Shown: positions 1 to 7,581 of the stretch, piece after piece
Layout of the letters: each line of letters opens with the position of its first letter
Position numbering within the stretch: position 1 is the stretch's first letter
Origin: CAUZSH01 sp963582935
GTDB lineage: Bacteria > Pseudomonadota > Gammaproteobacteria > Francisellales > Francisellaceae
Direction of reading: 5' to 3'
Assembly (NCBI GenBank): GCA_963582935.1
Contig: CAUZSH010000004.1
Location: 1-42,385, forward strand
DNA: 42,385 nucleotides
Made by a program: the position numbers and the translations under genes
The notes under the pieces: model-generated
The model's database searches: none
What the model was told of the DNA's origin: nothing
What the model saw: only the letters and a program-made list of their open reading frames with translations

Positions 1-366
1 GTCGAGCTTGCTAAGATGGAATTAGTTTTTATTTATGATTATCCAGAATCTCAAGCTGCCTTAGCAAAGGTTGAAAATAATCAAGATGGCACTAAGGTCG
101 CGAAAAGATTTGAAGCTTATTATAAAGGTGTAGAACTTGCAAATGGATATTATGAATTGACTGATGTTAAAATTCAACGTAAGCGTTTTCAAAAAGATTT
201 GTTCATTCGTAAAACTGAAAATAAAAATCTTGTTCCTGTAGATGAAAAATTATTAGCCGCACTAGATTACGGAATGCCAGAGTGTGCGGGTGTGGCATTA
301 GGTCTTGATAGGTTGATGATGGTGTTAGAAGACTGTGATGATATTAAAGAGGTAATGTATACTTAA
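1..366 (+). CDS. epmA: EF-P--(R)-beta-lysine ligase EpmA, C-terminal part (5' end outside window)
   Basis: The frame is open from base 1, so this is the 3' part of a gene that starts upstream. EpmA (GenX/PoxA) is a lysyl-tRNA synthetase paralogue that attaches (R)-beta-lysine to elongation factor P in the cytoplasm. The visible part is the class II synthetase core: YDYPESQAALA, the RFEAYYKGVELANGYYELTD segment, and motif 3 in GVALGLDRLMM. These match E. coli EpmA closely from memory. A full-length lysyl-tRNA synthetase is less likely because the ELANG and YELTD wording is EpmA-like. The protein ends at EVMYT, about six residues short of the E. coli C-terminus (EVIAFSVDRA). Palindromes and a recombinase gene follow the stop codon. 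Confidence 0.88.
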   Translation, partial: VELAKMELVFIYDYPESQAALAKVENNQDGTKVAKRFEAYYKGVELANGYYELTDVKIQRKRFQKDLFIRKTENKNLVPVDEKLLAALDYGMPECAGVALGLDRLMMVLEDCDDIKEVMYT

Positions 367-446
367 ATGTAAATAACGATTTTCATACAGAATTTTCTGG
401 GGAGATTAAGGCATGATTGATATAGATACATATTCACGTAATTTAA

Positions 447-472
447 CATAATATATATTATGCGCATATGCG
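447..472. repeat. Two abutting perfect palindromes
   Basis: CATAATATATATTATG (447-462) is a 16-bp perfect palindrome, followed directly by CGCATATGCG (463-472), a 10-bp perfect palindrome. Both lie in the 226-bp gap between epmA and the recombinase gene. They could be recombinase or regulator binding sites, but no function can be assigned from sequence. Confidence 0.6.
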
Positions 473-480
473 TACAATGT

Positions 481-516
481 GATTACTTTAGAGAAGTCTT
501 ATTCTCTAAAGTAATC
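481..516. repeat. Perfect 15-bp inverted repeat (hairpin) between epmA and recombinase
   Basis: GATTACTTTAGAGAA (481-495) and its exact complement TTCTCTAAAGTAATC (502-516) flank a 6-base loop. The stem is long enough to end epmA transcripts, but no U-tract follows directly; the nearest T-run is about 20 bases later. It may be a factor-assisted terminator, or a recombination or operator site for the neighbouring integrase. Confidence 0.7.
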
Positions 517-592
517 TGCTCTATTAATTAGCCTCGGTTTTTGTATACTTGTTTATAACTATTTTCTATAAAATACAATGAGTTACTCTTAA

Positions 593-1633
593 ATGCCATA
601 TAACACAAAATCCAGTACTGACCTGACAAAAACAAAATCCGAAAACCTTCATAATCAATTGCAGCACGGCCTCAAACTTGAGAATATGTCAAAATCGGAA
701 AGTACTCGCAAACGTTATTTAAGTGCCTGGAAATTGTTTACGAACTACTGTGACCATTATGAATTTAGGGCTTTGCCTGCTCAATTCGAAGTTATCTATG
801 CATTCTTATCTTATCTGCATGACTCCAGCCAAAGTGAGAATATTGATCTCAGTACATCCGATATAGAACAATATTCCTTAAACTCCATCATGGTTGCTAA
901 GGCCGCCATAGAGCACTTCCATAAAACAAATAATTTTGTAGCACCAACCAACCATCATAGAATTAAGCAACTTATTGAAGGAATAAGAAGAGACAAAAGT
1001 GCTAAAACAAAGTCCTCAAGCCCTATTTGTTACCAAGACTTGATGACGATTATTGATTTCATTGATACTGAAACACTTGTCGGTTTACGAGATAAATCCA
1101 TTATGTTATTAGCATTTTGTGGCGGATTTAGACCTTCAGAAATCATTTCTTTAAATATTTCGGATTTTATCATTGAAGAGCAAGGCATGAAAATAACTAT
1201 TCAGAAATCTAAAACAGACCAAATAAATAAAGGTCATACACTCGCCATTCCATTTAATGCTGATACAACTTACTGCCCTATTCGCACCTTACAACTGTGG
1301 TTATCAAGATCTCAAATTAGCTCGGGGGCTATTTACAGAGGTTTTTATAAGGGGTATAAAAAAATAAGAACCACAAATTTAACCTACCAAGCATTTTATA
1401 ATCTCGTGAAAGAACGTCTAAATAATGCTGATTTCTCTAGTTCTTTATATTCTCCACATGGTTTTCGTGGAGGCTTTAATACCGATGCGGCGGCATCCGG
1501 TGCAAGTTTATTTAAAATGCGAGAAATCACCAAGCAGTCACTCCAAACACAACAGAGATATATAAAAGAGGTGAGCCTCTTTGAGGATAATGCCGTTGAA
1601 AGTATATTTAGTAAATCTAAGGCCTCTAGCTAG
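593..1633 (+). CDS. Tyrosine recombinase (phage-type integrase)
   Basis: A 346-residue site-specific recombinase that would cut and rejoin DNA through a 3'-phosphotyrosine. Residues about 25-140 form the SAM-like core-binding domain (KRYLSAWKLFTNYC). The catalytic domain shows Arg180 (GGFRPSEI), Lys207 (KSKTD), His289-x-x-Arg292 (HGFRGG) and the nucleophile Tyr323 (TQQRYI). The usual His/Trp about nine residues before the tyrosine (GHKS in most relatives) is Lys314 in TKQSLQ, which is unusual. No excisionase, phage genes or tRNA lie next to it, so it is a solitary recombinase, perhaps the relic of an island. Its stop overlaps by four bases the stop of the convergent dehydrogenase fragment. 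The DNA target cannot be deduced. Confidence 0.9.
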   Translation: MPYNTKSSTDLTKTKSENLHNQLQHGLKLENMSKSESTRKRYLSAWKLFTNYCDHYEFRALPAQFEVIYAFLSYLHDSSQSENIDLSTSDIEQYSLNSIMVAKAAIEHFHKTNNFVAPTNHHRIKQLIEGIRRDKSAKTKSSSPICYQDLMTIIDFIDTETLVGLRDKSIMLLAFCGGFRPSEIISLNISDFIIEEQGMKITIQKSKTDQINKGHTLAIPFNADTTYCPIRTLQLWLSRSQISSGAIYRGFYKGYKKIRTTNLTYQAFYNLVKERLNNADFSSSLYSPHGFRGGFNTDAAASGASLFKMREITKQSLQTQQRYIKEVSLFEDNAVESIFSKSKASS

Positions 1634-2109
1634 ATCCCCCCGAACCCAAAACTAGTAAATCCACCGTCTATTTTAATACATTGTCCAGAAATGTATCCAG
1701 AAGCTGGCATAGCTAAAAAGCAAGCAAGATTTGCAATATCTGAAGGATCGCTCATTCTATTGAGTGGGATCTGGTTTAATGCTCCTTTCAAATAGACGTC
1801 GTTATATTTCTTTAGAAGTGTTTCTGTTGCTATAAACCCTGGTAAAATAGCGTTAGCACGAATGCGGTCGTCTCCCAGCTCAACGGCTAACGTGCGCGTT
1901 AAGCTTTCAACACCAGCCTTTTCCATACCATAAGGGCCAGATCCCTTAAAGGCTAATGGCGAGCGAATAGAAGAAAAATTGATAATACTTGCACCAAGAG
2001 ACGCTTTTAAAAGTGGGCAGAAAAGTTTTGTAATATGAAATGTCGATGTCATATTTGCTTCTATTAATAACTTGTACTCATCTTCCGAATAATCAAAAAT
2101 ATGTAGAGG
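1630..2109 (-). pseudogene. Short-chain dehydrogenase/reductase, 5' half missing
   Basis: The frame encodes the C-terminal part of a classical SDR oxidoreductase: the catalytic serine in INFSSI, the YxxxK pair in PYGMEK, the PGFIATE segment, and the C-terminal SGQCIKIDGG signature. In-frame reading continues upstream of the first ATG (2050-2052) for 19 more SDR-like codons (DYSEDEYKLLIEANMTSTFH) before a stop at 2110-2112. The nucleotide-binding TGxxxGIG half, some 85-90 residues, is absent. The break coincides with the start of IS200-like coding sequence at about 2106, so the gene was probably cut by insertion or deletion. About 159 codons remain of roughly 250. Substrate unknown. Confidence 0.85.
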
Positions 2110-2220
2110 TTATCCGTAAATATATCGAGCACCAAGGGAAAGAGGATTCACGTCAGATCGAATTAGATCTGTAATTGGGCATAACGTAGTTATGCAGCGG
2201 CTACGCCGCCAAGCGTGGGA
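2106..2220 (+). mobile_element. IS200/IS605-type remnant: tnpA 3' tail and right-end hairpins
   Basis: Bases 2106-2174 read EVIRKYIEHQGKEDSRQI and then ELDL and a stop. This resembles the C-terminus of IS200-family Y1 transposases (the YI.NQ.KED pattern), and the rest of the transposase is missing. Just after the stop come two perfect hairpins: GCATAAC-GTA-GTTATGC (2179-2195) and GCGGC-TAC-GCCGC (2197-2209). Subterminal hairpins of this kind mark the ends of IS200/IS605 elements. The remnant stops shortly before the dgcN-like gene. The family assignment rests on a short peptide and the hairpins; the exact right boundary (about 2220) is a guess. Confidence 0.62.
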
Positions 2221-2243
2221 ATCTATTGGGGTCATGTAAGTCA

Positions 2244-3263
2244 TTAGGAAACGCCATCCAAAATAAGCTGTATTTGATCATAATCCCGCACAGGGTCAAC
2301 CACAACTTTCCCGGTAATCTTAGAAATTTCATCCATATAAGTCTTTGCATCCGCTTCACTCATGGAAGCAGTGTTCACACAAATACCAATCGTTTTTGGG
2401 CGTTGATATAATCCACAAGCTTCCGCAATATCTTCATAAAGATCAATAATGGATTTTAAACATGGAATTTTTATATGCGCAAAATCTTTCAAACTTATTA
2501 AACTTGCATCATGACATAAAACTAAATGTGTCGGCGATGAGCCTCGGATCAACGGTAATGTTGCAGAGCTAGACGGGTTTATAATAGAGCCTTGCCCTTC
2601 TACAATAACCGTATCAGCTTCACTATCTAGCACCAATTTTTCTATGGCGCCACCCGTAAAATCAAGTTTGATGGCATCTAAAGGAACGCCTTTACCTGTG
2701 ATGGCAATGCCAATTTGACCTGTGGCGACAAATTCACAATTCCAATCTAAAGATTGGGTTTTTTTATGGATCAATAACCCCGCCGTCATTTTACCGACAG
2801 CCATATCCGTACCTACCATGAGGATTCTATTCTTATTGGTGAATCTCACTTTATCCAGAGATTTGCACAAATATTCTTTTTTAGGCGTTCTTAAATCGAC
2901 AACAAGATTTGGATATTTTTTTTCCAAAGCCGTTAAAGGATCTGTTTGATGAAAACCGTGAATAATAGTTAAATTCTTTTGAGCTGCATTTTGCATAATA
3001 TCCAACAGTTTCGGATTTGCAGTTCCACCTTGTGGCGCAAGGCCAAGCAATAAGCTTTCAGCCCCCATCCTGATCGCTTCATCAATATTACCAACAATCT
3101 TGATATTTTCTAGAAAGGGGTAAAAGTCTCGAATGCTTTTTCCTGCATTATTTTGATTAATCACACAAACACATCGGCTATATGAAAATAGCAATACGGA
3201 TATACCCATCTTATTGTTTTTACTAAGAATATCATCATCAAAATAAACAGCAACTTTATTCAT
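2244..3263 (-). CDS. dgcN: DUF1611 family protein, probable D-glutamate N-acetyltransferase DgcN
   Basis: A 339-residue DUF1611 protein. The N-terminal domain (about 1-140) is alpha/beta. The C-terminal P-loop domain opens with GTDMAVGKMTA (about 150-160), followed by FVATGQIGI and the acidic VIVEGQGSI strand. DUF1611 proteins paired with an epimerase of the enolase superfamily have been described as DgcN, which acetylates D-glutamate so that DgcA can racemise it; that role is taken from family knowledge and is not proven here. The annotated start is ATG at 3261-3263, preceded by AGGGG seven bases upstream, rather than a TTG two codons earlier. It overlaps the end of the epimerase gene by eight bases, so the two are probably translationally coupled. 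Confidence 0.78.
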   Translation of the reverse strand: MNKVAVYFDDDILSKNNKMGISVLLFSYSRCVCVINQNNAGKSIRDFYPFLENIKIVGNIDEAIRMGAESLLLGLAPQGGTANPKLLDIMQNAAQKNLTIIHGFHQTDPLTALEKKYPNLVVDLRTPKKEYLCKSLDKVRFTNKNRILMVGTDMAVGKMTAGLLIHKKTQSLDWNCEFVATGQIGIAITGKGVPLDAIKLDFTGGAIEKLVLDSEADTVIVEGQGSIINPSSSATLPLIRGSSPTHLVLCHDASLISLKDFAHIKIPCLKSIIDLYEDIAEACGLYQRPKTIGICVNTASMSEADAKTYMDEISKITGKVVVDPVRDYDQIQLILDGVS

Positions 3264-4293
3264 ATCCAACCCCTATACCTTTATCTCCTTTATAATGCAG
3301 CCTCCCTTCTGAGTAACTTAAATTTGCTTTATAGCTTGCAAAAGTCTCCATTTCTAAGTTTATAAAAGAATCTAAGTCAACATAATCCAATAATGATGAA
3401 AGGCTTGTGGCAGCCGTTAATGATCCCGCTGTTTCGCCAAAACACCCCATCATCACATCGAGATCAAATGCTCTCGCAGCATGAATGATCCTCAACGCTT
3501 CTGTTATACCACCACATTTCAGAAGTTTAATATTAACCCCATCAACAGCCTCATGAAGATGCTGGAGATCAGAGGCAAAACAACAGGATTCATCTACATA
3601 TATAGGGATTTTTCGGTCAACACACAGTTCTTTTAATAGGCAATTATCTTCAGGCGCTAAAGGTTGTTCAACAAAAATAATACCCTGATCAGCAAGCCAA
3701 GAGATCATTTCTTTTGCATCTTCAAGGCTCCAGCCACCATTGGCATCCACAAATAGTTCTAAGTCTTGTTTGCCATAATCAGAGATGGCTTTTTTTATGG
3801 AAATAATGGAGGCTTTATCTTTTTCTATTCCATCTTTAGTCCCGAGCTTTATTTTTAAAATGCTGGGGTTATAGTCCTTTAAGATAGTCACCGTTCTCTC
3901 ATAAACCCAAGAAGGTTCACCGATGGATACGGTAATGGAGGTCTTTGGGCTGCTATATTCTAGCCCTAAAAGTTGATGTAAAGGCATATTGGATTTTTTT
4001 GCTAATAAATCCCAGAGAGCAGTGTCGATAAGTGCCACCTCACAGCTATTCAATCCAAACTCAAAGGCATCTTCCCATGCCTTAACTGGAGAGTAGTCAT
4101 CATAGGATTCTAAGAATTGGGAAACTTTGCGGATCGATTTTTCAATATCTAGATCAAATACTGTTTCACCAATGCCTATATATCCTTCGTGGTGAATTTT
4201 TAGAAAAATATTATTTTGACCCGTGATGGTTTCCCTGCTGATCGTTAGAGGTACTTTTTTAGAAATAAACTTATGTACAATTTCGAATTTCAT
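3256..4293 (-). CDS. dgcA: Enolase-superfamily epimerase/racemase (DgcA-like; L-Ala-D/L-Glu epimerase family)
   Basis: A 345-residue member of the muconate-lactonizing-enzyme group. The (beta/alpha)8 barrel shows the two acid/base lysines (KIK at 147-149 and Lys256 in NIKLLK) and the Mg2+ ligands Asp183 (VDANGG), Glu209 (VEQPL) and Asp234 (YVDES). DLDS at 306-308 sits where dipeptide epimerases have an Asp-x-Asp that holds the substrate amino group. Next to a DUF1611 gene it fits DgcA, an N-acetyl-D-glutamate racemase that feeds D-Glu into L-Glu metabolism. The alternative is a muropeptide-recycling L-Ala-D/L-Glu epimerase (ycjG-type). An AAGGA ribosome site lies about nine bases before the ATG. 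The broken oxidoreductase ends 38 bases upstream. Confidence 0.85.
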   Translation of the reverse strand: MKFEIVHKFISKKVPLTISRETITGQNNIFLKIHHEGYIGIGETVFDLDIEKSIRKVSQFLESYDDYSPVKAWEDAFEFGLNSCEVALIDTALWDLLAKKSNMPLHQLLGLEYSSPKTSITVSIGEPSWVYERTVTILKDYNPSILKIKLGTKDGIEKDKASIISIKKAISDYGKQDLELFVDANGGWSLEDAKEMISWLADQGIIFVEQPLAPEDNCLLKELCVDRKIPIYVDESCCFASDLQHLHEAVDGVNIKLLKCGGITEALRIIHAARAFDLDVMMGCFGETAGSLTAATSLSSLLDYVDLDSFINLEMETFASYKANLSYSEGRLHYKGDKGIGVGYE

Positions 4294-4331
4294 GTCTCAA
4301 TCCTTATTTATTAAACTAGAACAATTTAGCA

Positions 4332-5278
4332 TCAAGTAGTTAAGACTATTTTTCCCTGAGTACGTTTAGTCTCAAGTAGATCATGCGCATCTCTCGCCTC
4401 TGCCAAAGGAAAGCTTGCGGATACTTTCAGCGTTATTTTCTTCTCTGCAATTAACTCCGCAAGCGCTTCTAAATCAGCTTTATTATTTTCAGCTAACATC
4501 CCTGTCGCCTCAATATTTTCTTTGCTTGCCTTTGCTAAAATGGTATCTCGGGTAATCGTTGGCACGGTCACTATCCTTCCTGTTGGTTTTAAGGCTTTCA
4601 AAGACTGAAGTCCCACATCACCGCCCACAAGATCAATCACTAAATCAATATCGGTAACGACATCTATAAATGGAGTATTACGATAATCAATGATTTCATC
4701 AACACCCAAGTCCGTCAGAAACGCATGGTGTTTTTGTGAAGCAGTCGTAATAACATAAGCACCCGCAAGCTTGGCAATTTGAATGGCTAAATGCCCTACA
4801 CCACCTGCTCCCGCATGAATTAAAACCCTTTCTCCAGATTTTATCTTTCCATGCTTATGCACCACCTGCCATGCGGTCAGTCCCGCAGTAGGTAGTGCAC
4901 CTGCTTGATTTACATTTAAGGACTTAGGTTTAAAATTATATGATTTTCATTTACAATGCAATATTCGCTGTAAGCAGAAGGATGATCATAACGCTCGACT
5001 TTACCTAAAATCATATCTCCAATTTGAAAACTGCTAACGCCGGCCCCAAGTTCAACAATTTCGCCACAGAGATCAAAGCCCATACCTGAAGGCAGTGTAA
5101 GGCTTTTAGATACAAAGCTAGAGCCATCACGAATCTTCGCATCAATAGGATTAAGCCCCACAGAGACGACTTTAATTAACATATCACCTTTATTTTGATT
5201 TGTAAGAACAGGCAAGGGAACTTCTATAAGTTCAAGGACTTTCGGTGTACCAAATTGTTTAAACTTAATGGCTTTCAT
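4332..5278 (-). pseudogene. Zinc-less alcohol dehydrogenase-type quinone oxidoreductase, single-base frameshift
   Basis: Two frames together make one MDR-family NAD(P)H:quinone oxidoreductase. The 5' part (5278 to about 4935) holds the GroES-like fold (VGLNPIDAKIRDG, GFDLCGEIVELG). The 3' part (about 4928 to 4332) holds the Rossmann domain with HAGAGGVGHLAIQIAK. In the second frame the reading continues upstream as NFKPKSLNVNQAGALPTAGL, the expected junction, while the first frame stops after HIILNLSP. Adding one base in the run TTTAAAA at 4929-4935 (plus strand) restores a continuous 315-residue protein of normal length. It is either a recent pseudogene or a homopolymer error in the assembly. 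It lies 48 bases after ltaE and may be co-transcribed with it. Confidence 0.87.
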
Positions 5279-5326
5279 GTCATCTCTAAAGCAGTACAGA
5301 TTGCTATCAGCCTACTTTAGCTCGAC

Positions 5327-6385
5327 CTAAGTTACAATAGATAATTCATCCGTAAGGCAAACATTGTGGCGACTCGCAAAAAAGTTCTTAAAAGTGGAGA
5401 TCACTCTGGCGATATCTTTTTGATTAACATCAAGATGTGTTACTAATCTAGCTGTTTCACCACTGGAAATTAAGATTCCATTATCCTTTAAATAATGCTG
5501 AACTTCAGTGGCAACTGATTTATGTATCGTGACAAAAACTATGTTCGTTTGAACATCATCAAGATTTACTGTTAATTCGTCAATGCCGGCTAACCCTTCT
5601 GCTAATAGCCTTGCATTTTCATGGTCGACATTAAGTTTGCGTATGTTATTTTCTAAAGCATATATTCCCGCGGCAGCTAAAATTCCAGCCTGACGCATGC
5701 CGCCGCCAAGCATTTTACGGTATTTTTTAGCTTCTGCAATTTGCTCATGAGAGGCACATAGTAAAGAGCCGACTGGAGCGCCTAAGCCTTTTGATAGGCA
5801 AATGCTTATAGAATCAAAATAGCGGCTAATCTCACATACTGGTAAATTTAGTTTAACTGCCGCATTAAAAACCCTCGCACCATCAAGATGGAATTTCAGA
5901 TTATGGTCTTGTGTAAACTTGGCTGCTTGTTGAATGTATTCTTGTGGTAAGACTGTCCCTAGTTGCGTGTTCTCTAAACATAAAAGTCGTGTTCTTGCAA
6001 AGTGATTATCATCAGGCTTGATAAACTGTTCTACAAGATCTAAATCAAGCGTTGAATCCTTTGAAAACTCTATAGGTTGTGGCTGAATAGCACCTAATAC
6101 TGCAGCGCCTCCTCCTTCAAACTTGTAAATGTGTGCTTGTTGACCCGCAATATACTCATCACCCCTCTGACAATGCGTTAGTAGCGCAAGAAGATTGCTC
6201 TGTGTGCCGCTTGGTGCAAAAAGAGCTGCTTCCGTTTCTAACATGCCTGCTGCGATGTGCTCGAGCTCGTTTACTGTTGGATCTTCACCATAGACATCAT
6301 CCCCAACGGGTGCATTAAACATTGCTTTGCGCATTTTTTTGCTTGGTTTTGTAACGGTGTCACTTCTTAGATCAATAATATCCAT
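5327..6385 (-). CDS. ltaE: Low-specificity L-threonine aldolase
   Basis: A 352-residue PLP enzyme of fold type I that splits L-threonine or L-allo-threonine into glycine and acetaldehyde in the cytoplasm. It aligns with E. coli LtaE from memory over its whole length: RSDTVTKPS at the N-terminus, His85, His128, the DGAR motif (168-171), the PLP Schiff-base Lys199 in CLSKGLGAPVG, and GGGMRQAGILAAAG. The E. coli ENTHNGK segment reads ENTQLGT here, which is outside the PLP lysine and the substrate histidines. The C-terminus is about 15 residues longer than in E. coli. It begins eight bases after a 41-codon microprotein gene and has only a weak ribosome site (AGAAAAA), so translational coupling is likely. 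Confidence 0.95.
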   Translation of the reverse strand: MDIIDLRSDTVTKPSKKMRKAMFNAPVGDDVYGEDPTVNELEHIAAGMLETEAALFAPSGTQSNLLALLTHCQRGDEYIAGQQAHIYKFEGGGAAVLGAIQPQPIEFSKDSTLDLDLVEQFIKPDDNHFARTRLLCLENTQLGTVLPQEYIQQAAKFTQDHNLKFHLDGARVFNAAVKLNLPVCEISRYFDSISICLSKGLGAPVGSLLCASHEQIAEAKKYRKMLGGGMRQAGILAAAGIYALENNIRKLNVDHENARLLAEGLAGIDELTVNLDDVQTNIVFVTIHKSVATEVQHYLKDNGILISSGETARLVTHLDVNQKDIARVISTFKNFFASRHNVCLTDELSIVT

Positions 6386-6393
6386 ATTTTTTT

Positions 6394-6519
6394 CTATTGG
6401 TATTTCCTAATTTTTGGATTATACCTTAACCAGCGCCATAAAGCCCAAACTACAGCAATGGCAATCACGATGATAAACGCAATATTTTCATAATGTTTTG
6501 CCTCATGAAAAACATGCAT
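6394..6519 (-). CDS. 41-residue single-span membrane microprotein (unknown)
   Basis: The short frame begins MHVFHEAKHYENIAF and has one hydrophobic stretch, residues about 15-29 (AFIIVIAIAVVWALW). It ends in a basic tail with RWLRYNPKIRKYQ. The charge pattern suggests one inner-membrane helix with the C-terminus in the cytoplasm. The stop lies eight bases before ltaE, and the gene starts 31 bases after the LuxR-type regulator. TTGCAT and TATACT elements sit just before the ATG; no good ribosome site is visible, so it may be leaderless or read through from the regulator gene. No homologue is recognised. The intact hydrophobic helix and tight spacing argue that it is real, but a chance frame cannot be excluded. 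Confidence 0.55.
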   Translation of the reverse strand: MHVFHEAKHYENIAFIIVIAIAVVWALWRWLRYNPKIRKYQ

Positions 6520-6550
6520 GGCAATTGAGTATAATGCAAAATGAATTTAT

Positions 6551-7510
6551 TTATGCCTCACAATCAAAATACTCACTGTGTTTACCCACCAAATACCCAA
6601 GCCGGCAAAGCTTATAGCAGTTAAGTTTACGCTTAATATTCTCAACATGCTTTTCAGCAGTACGAGCTGAAATATTCAATAACATGCCAATTTCCACAGA
6701 AGACTTTCCATTGGTTAACAGATTGATGCATTCCATCTCTCTTTTGGTCAAATTAAGCCCCTTATCTACGCCAAAAGGTGAAATATCTTTTGTGAGTTGA
6801 TGCAGCTTATATTCTGATAAGTTAATAGAAATTCCAACAATACCTTTTTGACTATCACCATAGTCATAAGGTATTTTTATTGACATAAATTCTGCCTGAA
6901 CCTTACTATTATCAATTTGAACTTTTTCAGTAAAAATTAATTTTATATCATGTTGTGCTATTTCATCATTAAGGATTAACCCTTGTGCTGATTCAGACCA
7001 TGGCGTTTCAAAATCTGTTCGTCCTACTATCTTAGCGCCCTTATGTTTGGAAATTTCATCCAAATAAGGGTTCGAATAAAGATATTCTCCAGAGCGATCT
7101 TTTGCATAAAAAGCCACAGGGAGTTCTTGAAACATTTTGGTAAGCACTGTTTTTTCAAGAATATCTTTCTGATCTGAAAAATAGTCTACCACGCGAATCG
7201 TGATATAGGTCAGACCATTGTTTTCATTGTGTAAGTCCCAGCGTAGTTTGGCTTTTTTACCATTAAATATTCCAACCGTATGAGTTGTTTTGTTATTCAA
7301 TAATACTGTAAGTGGCATTTCAATACCTTTCTTTTCAAAATAATCTTTAGCAGACTGTCCTAAAAATTGCTGTCTACATACGCCATCTAAACTCTCTATC
7401 ATTCTATTCGCGTCAATAATGTTATGTTGAAAATCAACCTCAAAATAAACAATCCCTGATGTCTGGCAAAAATTTTTCACCGTATTCGGTGCTGGAATAT
7501 ATCCCTTCAT
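6551..7510 (-). CDS. PAS-domain LuxR-type transcription regulator
   Basis: A 319-residue cytoplasmic regulator. Residues about 10-115 and 125-232 look like two PAS folds; the second has LPVAFYAKDRSGEYLYSNPY and VGRTDFETPW, followed by KGIVGISINLSEY. A LuxR/FixJ helix-turn-helix covers about 253-303 (LTKREMECINLLTNGKSS, then ISARTAEKHVENIKRKL). There is no phospho-acceptor receiver domain, so it probably senses a ligand or redox cue through PAS. The ATG at 7508-7510 is chosen because AAGGAG (7518-7523) lies just upstream; an ATG six codons earlier falls inside a hairpin. It sits between the signal-peptide protein gene and the 41-residue microprotein gene, all in one direction. Targets unknown. 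Confidence 0.85.
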   Translation of the reverse strand: MKGYIPAPNTVKNFCQTSGIVYFEVDFQHNIIDANRMIESLDGVCRQQFLGQSAKDYFEKKGIEMPLTVLLNNKTTHTVGIFNGKKAKLRWDLHNENNGLTYITIRVVDYFSDQKDILEKTVLTKMFQELPVAFYAKDRSGEYLYSNPYLDEISKHKGAKIVGRTDFETPWSESAQGLILNDEIAQHDIKLIFTEKVQIDNSKVQAEFMSIKIPYDYGDSQKGIVGISINLSEYKLHQLTKDISPFGVDKGLNLTKREMECINLLTNGKSSVEIGMLLNISARTAEKHVENIKRKLNCYKLCRLGYLVGKHSEYFDCEA

Positions 7511-7524
7511 TCTTAGCTCTCCTT

Positions 7525-7542
7525 CCATACGTTTTTGTATGG
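7525..7542 (-). promoter_or_regulatory. Hairpin touching the ribosome site of the PAS-LuxR gene
   Basis: CCATAC (7525-7530) and GTATGG (7537-7542) form a perfect 6-bp stem with a 6-base loop. It lies one base from the AAGGAG ribosome site (7518-7523). In the mRNA the hairpin could modulate access to the site, or in DNA it could be a binding site. Function inferred only. Confidence 0.4.
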
Positions 7543-7581
7543 GTATGCGTCACTATTAAATAATCTTTATTTTTTGATTAA

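Noticed and set aside
2226..2411. 61-codon plus-strand frame over the dgcN 3' end
   Set aside because: Shadow of dgcN; starts in the IS remnant and has no features.
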